Assembly (NCBI RefSeq): GCF_016862215.1
Contig: NZ_BOMN01000101.1
Span: 1-64,000 of the forward strand
Reading direction: 5' to 3'
Length of the DNA: 64,000 bases
Source: Winogradskya humida
GTDB taxonomy: Bacteria; Actinomycetota; Actinomycetes; Mycobacteriales; Micromonosporaceae
This document shows, piece by piece, positions 59,328 to 64,000 of the stretch. The translations under genes were made by a program, and so were the position numbers. The notes beneath the pieces were generated by a model. It had not been told where the DNA came from and searched no databases. It saw only the letters and a list, made by a program, of their open reading frames with translations. Positions within the stretch are counted from its first letter, which is position 1; each line of letters opens with the position of its first letter.

Positions 59328-60986
59328 TCAGCTCACGGCGGCTGCTGCGGCTCGGCCGGCGGTGCGGCCGGAGAAGATGCAGCCGCCGAGGAAGGTGCCT
59401 TCGAGGGAGTTGTAGCCGTGCATGCCGCCGCCGCCGAAACCCGCTGCTTCGCCGGCTGCGTACACGCCGGGCAGGGGGGTGCCGTCGGGGCGCAGGACGC
59501 GGGCGTCGAGGTCGGTCTGGAGGCCGCCGAGGGTTTTGCGGGTGAGGATGTTGAGGCGGACGGCGATCAGGGGGCCGGCTGCGGGGTCCAGCAGGCGGTG
59601 CGGGGTGGCTACCCGGACGAGTTTGTCGCCGCGGTAGCGACGGGCGCCGTTGATGGCGGTGATCTGGGCGTCCTTGGAGTACGGGTTGGTGATTTCGCGG
59701 TCACGGGACTCGACGATCCTGCGTACCGCATCGAGGTCGAGAGCGGGACCACCCGACGAGGCCGCCAGCTTGTTCATGCCTTCGACCAGGTCTGGCAGGG
59801 TGTCGGCGAGGATGAAGTCCTCGCCGTGCTGTTTGAAGGCCTCCACCGGCGGGGTGGCCCCCGGCCGGATCCGCTTGAGCACGTCGCGCACGCTCTTGCC
59901 GGTCAGGTCGGGGTTCTGCTCGGAGCCCGAGAGCGCGAACTCCTTCTCGATGATCTTCTGGGTGAGCACGAACCAGCTGTAGTCGTGGCCGGTGCCCATC
60001 AGGTGCTTCAGCGTGCCCAGCGTGTCGAAGCCCGGGAAGAACGGGGCCGGCAGCCGTTTGCCGGTCGCGTCGAGCCACAGCGACGACGGGCCCGGCAGGA
60101 TGCGGATGCCGTGGTCCGGCCAGATCGGGTCCCAGTTGCGCAGGCCCTCGGTGTAGTGCCACATCCGGTCCGGGTTGATGATCCGGCCGCCGGCCGCCTC
60201 GGTGATGCCCAGCATCCGGCCGTCGACGTGCGCGGGGACGCCCGCCACCATCCGCTTCGGCGGGGTGCCGAGCCGGGCCGGCCAGGCCTTGCGGACCAGC
60301 TCCGGGTCGCCGCCGATGCCACCCGAGGTGACGATGACCGCGTGGGCGGCGTACTCGAAATCCTCGGCCTCCACCCGCGAGCTGGACACACCACGGGGCA
60401 CGTCGCTGGCTTCCAGGACCTTCCCGCGCACCCCGGTCACCGCCCCGGCCGAGGTGACGAGCTCGTCGACCCGGTGCCGGAACGCGAACGTGACCAGGCC
60501 CTTCTCCGCCGCCGCGCGTACCCGTCGCTCGAAGGGCGCGACCACCCCCGGGCCGGTCCCCCAGGTGATGTGGAAGCGCGGCACCGAATTGCCGTGACCG
60601 TCGGCAGCGGCACCGCCACGCTCCGCCCAGCCCACCACCGGGAAGAAGCGCAGGCCCATCGCGTGCAGCCAGGACCGTTTCTCCCCGGCCGCGAAATCGA
60701 CGTACGCCTCAGCCCAGCGCCGCGGCCATTCGTCCTCGGGGCGGTCGAACGCGGCGCTGCCGAGCCAGTCCTGCCACGCCAGATCGTGCGAGTCCTTGAC
60801 GCCCATGCGCCGCTGCTCGGGCGAGTCGACGAGGAAGAGCCCGCCGAACGACCAGAACGCCTGACCACCGAGGCTCTGCGGGGGCTCCTGATCGAGCAGC
60901 AGCACCTTTTTGCCCGCGTCGGCCAGCTCGGCGGTGGCGACCAGTCCGGCCAGCCCGCCACCCACCACGATCACATCTGCGTCCAT
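59328..60986 (-). CDS. FAD-binding dehydrogenase (KstD/fumarate reductase-like)
   Basis: A 552-residue flavoprotein. The FAD loop is DVIVVGGGLAGLVATAELAD (GGGLAG at 9-14). Other conserved segments are LGGQAFWSFGGLFLVDSPEQ, VIVTSGGIGGDPELVRKAWP and the C-terminal GVYAAGEAAGFGGGGMHGYN that closes the FAD site. It catalyses a 1,2-desaturation or reduction of a steroid-like or similar ketone. It is divergent from the PucR-type regulator over CACC-N2-GGTG dyads. Confidence 0.9.
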   Translation of the reverse strand: MDADVIVVGGGLAGLVATAELADAGKKVLLLDQEPPQSLGGQAFWSFGGLFLVDSPEQRRMGVKDSHDLAWQDWLGSAAFDRPEDEWPRRWAEAYVDFAAGEKRSWLHAMGLRFFPVVGWAERGGAAADGHGNSVPRFHITWGTGPGVVAPFERRVRAAAEKGLVTFAFRHRVDELVTSAGAVTGVRGKVLEASDVPRGVSSSRVEAEDFEYAAHAVIVTSGGIGGDPELVRKAWPARLGTPPKRMVAGVPAHVDGRMLGITEAAGGRIINPDRMWHYTEGLRNWDPIWPDHGIRILPGPSSLWLDATGKRLPAPFFPGFDTLGTLKHLMGTGHDYSWFVLTQKIIEKEFALSGSEQNPDLTGKSVRDVLKRIRPGATPPVEAFKQHGEDFILADTLPDLVEGMNKLAASSGGPALDLDAVRRIVESRDREITNPYSKDAQITAINGARRYRGDKLVRVATPHRLLDPAAGPLIAVRLNILTRKTLGGLQTDLDARVLRPDGTPLPGVYAAGEAAGFGGGGMHGYNSLEGTFLGGCIFSGRTAGRAAAAAVS

Positions 60987-60998
60987 CCCCCCAAACTA

Positions 60999-61065
60999 GG
61001 CACCGGGGTGCCAATATGATGCTCCCCCGGCACACAAAAGCAGCGCGTGTTTATCACCGAGGTGA
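60999..61065. promoter_or_regulatory. Two CACC-N2-GGTG dyads between FAD dehydrogenase and PucR-type genes
   Basis: GGCACC and GGTGCC flank 2 bp at 60999-61012. TCACC and GGTGA flank 2 bp at 61054-61065. Both share the core CACC-N2-GGTG. The first covers the dehydrogenase start region and the second lies just ahead of the regulator's start at 61069. Confidence 0.55.
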
Positions 61066-61068
61066 CAA

Positions 61069-62154
61069 GTGTTTGACAGCGCGACGATCAGCGAACGACT
61101 CCTGCGGACCATCCGCACGCAGATGAGCGCGCAGGGCAGGTCACTGACCGGCGGCCAGGGCCGCGGCCTCACCCTCGGCGTGGAGACCGCCGCCGACGCG
61201 TTCGCCCACCTCGTCGCCGACCCGGCCCACAACCTCGGGCCCGCCCGCGCGGTCTTCACCCGGCTCGGCCGCACCGAGTTCCGCGAGGGCCACCGCGTCG
61301 ACGCCCTGCGCGCGATCCTGACCGTCGGCGCCCGCGACCTGTGGGACTACCTGACCACCCTCGACCTGCCGCCCCGGTTGCTGTACGGGCTGGCGTCCAC
61401 CCTCTTCGGCTTCGTCGACACGCTCGCCGGCGCCGCGGCCCAGGGATACCTCGACGAACAGGAGAGCCACGGGCGCGACTGGGACACCACCCGGCGCAGG
61501 CTCATCACCCTGCTCGTCCAGCCCGACCCGCCCGGCGCCACCGTCCTGCAGGCCGCCGCGGACGCCGCGCGCTGGCCTCTGCCCGCGACGGCAGCCGTGA
61601 TCAGCGCCGAGGGCACGGACGGCGCCAACCTCAGCCGCACGGCGGGCCACGGCACCGTCGCCACGGTCATCGACGACGCCACCGTCATGATCGTCCCGGC
61701 GCCGGAGACCCCCGGGCGGCTCACCCATCTCGGTGCGGTTCTGCTGCGCCGGCATGCCACTCTCGGCCCGGCCGTGCCGCTGGCCGCGACGCGGGAGTCG
61801 TACCGGCTGTCGCGGCGCGCGCTGCGGATCCTGCCGGGCGCCGGGCTGCAGCGCTGCGACGACCATCTCTTCGACCTGGTCACCGGCTGGGAGCCGGGCC
61901 TGATGGATCGGTACGCGGCCACGTGGCTGGCCCCGCTCTCCTCGTTACGCGCACCGGAGCGGGAAACCCTGCACGCCTGGCTCCGGGCGCAGGGGCAGGT
62001 GCTGGCGACCGCGGAGGCGCTGCACGCCCACCCGCAGACCGTCCGTTACCGGCTACGCAAGATCAGGCAGGTCCTCGGCGGCCTGCTCGACGACCCCGAC
62101 GCCCGGCTCCACCTGCAGCTGGCGCTCGCCCACACCCTCCCTAGAGCGTCCTAG
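61069..62154 (+). CDS. PucR-type helix-turn-helix transcriptional regulator
   Basis: A 361-residue regulator. The N-terminal half is helical (FAHLVADPAHNLGPARAVFT, WDYLTTLDLPPRLLYGLAST) and the C-terminal PucR-type HTH (ATAEALHAHPQTVRYRLRKI, about residues 314-333) binds DNA. The start is GTG 61069 with GAGGTGA upstream. It probably controls the divergent FAD dehydrogenase. Its TAG stop interlocks with the TAG of the convergent gene within CTAG (62151-62154). Confidence 0.88.
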   Translation: MFDSATISERLLRTIRTQMSAQGRSLTGGQGRGLTLGVETAADAFAHLVADPAHNLGPARAVFTRLGRTEFREGHRVDALRAILTVGARDLWDYLTTLDLPPRLLYGLASTLFGFVDTLAGAAAQGYLDEQESHGRDWDTTRRRLITLLVQPDPPGATVLQAAADAARWPLPATAAVISAEGTDGANLSRTAGHGTVATVIDDATVMIVPAPETPGRLTHLGAVLLRRHATLGPAVPLAATRESYRLSRRALRILPGAGLQRCDDHLFDLVTGWEPGLMDRYAATWLAPLSSLRAPERETLHAWLRAQGQVLATAEALHAHPQTVRYRLRKIRQVLGGLLDDPDARLHLQLALAHTLPRAS

Positions 62155-64000
62155 GAGGCTAGTGCGAGCTTGGTCAGGCCCTCGTCGAGGACGCGTCCCG
62201 CCTCGGCGGCCGGCAGTGGGCGGGACAGGTAGAAACCCTGCGCCAGGTCGACCTGGAGATCGCAGAGCACGCCCAGCTGCACGGCGTCCTCGATGCCCTC
62301 GGCGACCGTGGTCATGCCGAGGCTGCGGCCCAGCCGGACGATCGTGCGGACCAGCGCCTCGTCCTCGCGGTCCCCGCCGAGGCGGTCCACGAACGAGCGG
62401 TCGATCTTCAGGATGTCCATCGGGTAGCGGCGCAGGTAGGCCAGTGACGAGTAGCCCGTACCGAAATCGTCCATGGCGAGGGTGACCCCCAGCGCCTTGA
62501 GCCGGTGCAGCTGGGTGAGATTCTCGTCGGTGTCGGTGAGCAGGACGCTCTCGGTCATCTCCAGGCACAGCCGCTCGGCCGGCATGCCCGTCTCGGCGAG
62601 CACCTCGGCGACCATCGCCGACAGGTCTCCGTGCTCGAACTGGCGGACCGACACGTTGACCGCCATCTTCAGCGGGCGGTCCCCCGCCGCGCCCCACGCG
62701 ACCGCCTGGCGGCAGGCCTCGGTGAGCACCCACCGGCCCAGCGGCACGATCAGGCCGGTCGCCTCGGCGATGCCGATGAAGTCGAGCGGCGACACCATGC
62801 CGCGCACCGGGTGCTGCCAGCGGACCAGGGCCTCGAACCCCACGATCTCGAACGTCCGCAGGTCGACGGTCGGCTGGTAGTGCAGGACCAGCTCGTCGCG
62901 GGTGAGCGCCACGCGCAGATCCGCCTCCAGCTCGAGACGCTCGACGAGCCCGGCCAGCATCGCCGGGTCGTAGGCGGCGAGGCAGTCCCCGCCGGCCGAC
63001 TTGGCGCGGTACATAGCCAGGTCCGCGTTGCGGATCAGCGAGTCGAGGTCGGCGGCGTCCTCCGCGCAGGCCAGCCCGATGCTCGCCGACGTGCGCAGTT
63101 CCCGCTCGCCGACCAGGAACGGCTCCTGCAGGGCGGCGACGATCCGCTCGGCCACGATCTCGGCGTCCCGCCGCGCGGTCGGCGACGACTCCACGACCAC
63201 ACCGAACTCGTCCCCGCCGAAGCGCGCCACCGTGTCGCACTCCCGGACGGCCTTCAGCAGCCGCCCCGCCACCTGGATCAGCAGCTGGTCGCCGACGGCG
63301 TGACCCAGGCTGTCGTTGATCTCCTTGAAACCATCGAGATCAATAACCAGGATCGCCACTTCACGGGTACGCGTACCGCCCGCGACCGCTTCCGTGACCC
63401 GCTCGGTGAACAGCGCCCGGCTCGCCAGCCCGGTCAGGCTGTCGTGATACGCCTCGTGCACCAGGCGATCCTGCAGCTCCTTCGCGTCGTGCACGTCGCG
63501 CGTGTTCAGCACGAGCCCGCGTACGCCCGGATCGTCCAGCAGGTTGGTCATGGTCATCTCCGCCAGCCGGATCCGGCCGTCGGCGTGCTGGACGGGAAGC
63601 TCGAAGACCATCGCCTGTCCCGGCGCACCGAGCGCGTCCACGAGCGCGGCCCGCAACTGCGGCAGCCCGTCCGTCTCCACGATGTCGACCAGCCGGCGGC
63701 CGATCAGCATCTCCGCGGGCCACCCGAAGATCTTCTCGACCGACTCGCTCTGATACCGGATGGTCGAGTCCGTCTCGATGATCGCCACCGAGTCGGAGCT
63801 CTGCTGCACCAGGGCCCGGAACCGCAGCTCGCTGGCGCGCAACTCCTGCGTGCGGGCGCCGACCCTGCGCTCCAGGTCCCCCGTGAGCTGCCTGTTCTCC
63901 AGCAGGGTGAGCAGCTGACGGGCGACGATCAGCAGGATCAGCACCGACCGGGAGCCGGAGTAGAACGCGTCGACGTGCCCGGTGAGGGCGTAGAACACGA
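62151..64000 (-). CDS. PAS-GGDEF-EAL cyclic-di-GMP signalling protein, N-terminus off the right edge
   Basis: At least 615 residues are visible. The first 30 are hydrophobic (SVLILLIVARQLLTLLE), most likely the end of a membrane sensor domain; no true start is in view. Then PAS (about 58-175), GGDEF with intact RFGGDEFGVV (259-268) and inhibitory RxxD (RECD, 252-255), and EAL with GFEALVRW, NVSVRQF, LEMTES, DDFGTGYSSL and KIDRSF. All catalytic residues of both domains are present, so it may both make and break c-di-GMP. Confidence 0.93.
   Translation of the reverse strand, partial: VFYALTGHVDAFYSGSRSVLILLIVARQLLTLLENRQLTGDLERRVGARTQELRASELRFRALVQQSSDSVAIIETDSTIRYQSESVEKIFGWPAEMLIGRRLVDIVETDGLPQLRAALVDALGAPGQAMVFELPVQHADGRIRLAEMTMTNLLDDPGVRGLVLNTRDVHDAKELQDRLVHEAYHDSLTGLASRALFTERVTEAVAGGTRTREVAILVIDLDGFKEINDSLGHAVGDQLLIQVAGRLLKAVRECDTVARFGGDEFGVVVESSPTARRDAEIVAERIVAALQEPFLVGERELRTSASIGLACAEDAADLDSLIRNADLAMYRAKSAGGDCLAAYDPAMLAGLVERLELEADLRVALTRDELVLHYQPTVDLRTFEIVGFEALVRWQHPVRGMVSPLDFIGIAEATGLIVPLGRWVLTEACRQAVAWGAAGDRPLKMAVNVSVRQFEHGDLSAMVAEVLAETGMPAERLCLEMTESVLLTDTDENLTQLHRLKALGVTLAMDDFGTGYSSLAYLRRYPMDILKIDRSFVDRLGGDREDEALVRTIVRLGRSLGMTTVAEGIEDAVQLGVLCDLQVDLAQGFYLSRPLPAAEAGRVLDEGLTKLALAS

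Overview
The window is very GC-rich, with strong G/C third-position bias, GTG starts, GGAGG-type ribosome binding sites, actinobacterial protein families and many gene overlaps of the ATGA/GTGA type. It comes from the chromosome of a filamentous actinomycete. The family content, including a complete set of genes resembling Streptomyces coelicolor SCO2521-SCO2525, secreted CBM5-GH18 and GH76 enzymes and MacAB-like efflux with a two-component system, points to Micromonosporaceae, most likely Actinoplanes. That placement is inference. I saw no rRNA, tRNA, insertion sequence, phage gene or CRISPR array.

Layout. 1-12.3 kb: a VOC-family gene running off the left edge, two GNAT acetyltransferases, a Pro-rich hypothetical protein, an APC permease with a repetitive tail, a GPP34 protein, a DOPA-type extradiol dioxygenase behind a double operator, a TerC protein, a MarR regulator divergent from an NAD-dependent epimerase, a subtilase and a small protein. 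12.4-16.1 kb: a large LuxR/LAL regulator divergent from a thioesterase. 16.1-24.5 kb: a minus-strand efflux block (adaptor 2, response regulator, histidine kinase, adaptor 1, ABC ATPase, FtsX/MacB permease, membrane-anchored DUF5666-like protein) and a divergent lipoprotein ending in a strong terminator. 24.5-32.8 kb: a receiver-like orphan, an unknown protein, a Nudix protein, a GH3 beta-glucosidase, a lactate permease and small genes, one of them a GNAT gene missing its CoA loop. 32.8-38.8 kb: a degenerate tandem-repeat tract, an MFS exporter divergent from a ROK regulator, a histidine phosphatase and a luciferase-like monooxygenase/FMN reductase pair.

38.9-51.3 kb is the most interesting part. 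Two secreted glycoside hydrolases (GH76 and CBM5-GH18) share upstream DNA motifs. Beside them sits a conserved but functionally uncharacterised gene set. The plus strand carries a methyltransferase, a 610-aa protein, a variant P-loop ATPase and a fourth protein. The convergent minus strand carries the SCO2521-like gene, translationally coupled to a two-transmembrane protein. A paralogue of that membrane protein lies at the other side of the island, next to the chitinase. A D-amino-acid oxidase-like gene follows. 51.9-64 kb: an AlkZ/YcaQ-like winged-helix protein, glucose-6-phosphate isomerase, a DoxX/MarR divergent pair, a GT39 transferase, a membrane-anchored gluzincin-like protein, an FAD dehydrogenase divergent from a PucR-type regulator, and a PAS-GGDEF-EAL protein cut by the right edge.

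Two themes run through the window. First, several divergent or autoregulated gene pairs have clear dyad operators in the shared promoter. Second, short tandem repeats (13-45 bp) are common. At several loci the repeat unit is recognisably a copy of the sequence around the neighbouring gene's stop codon.
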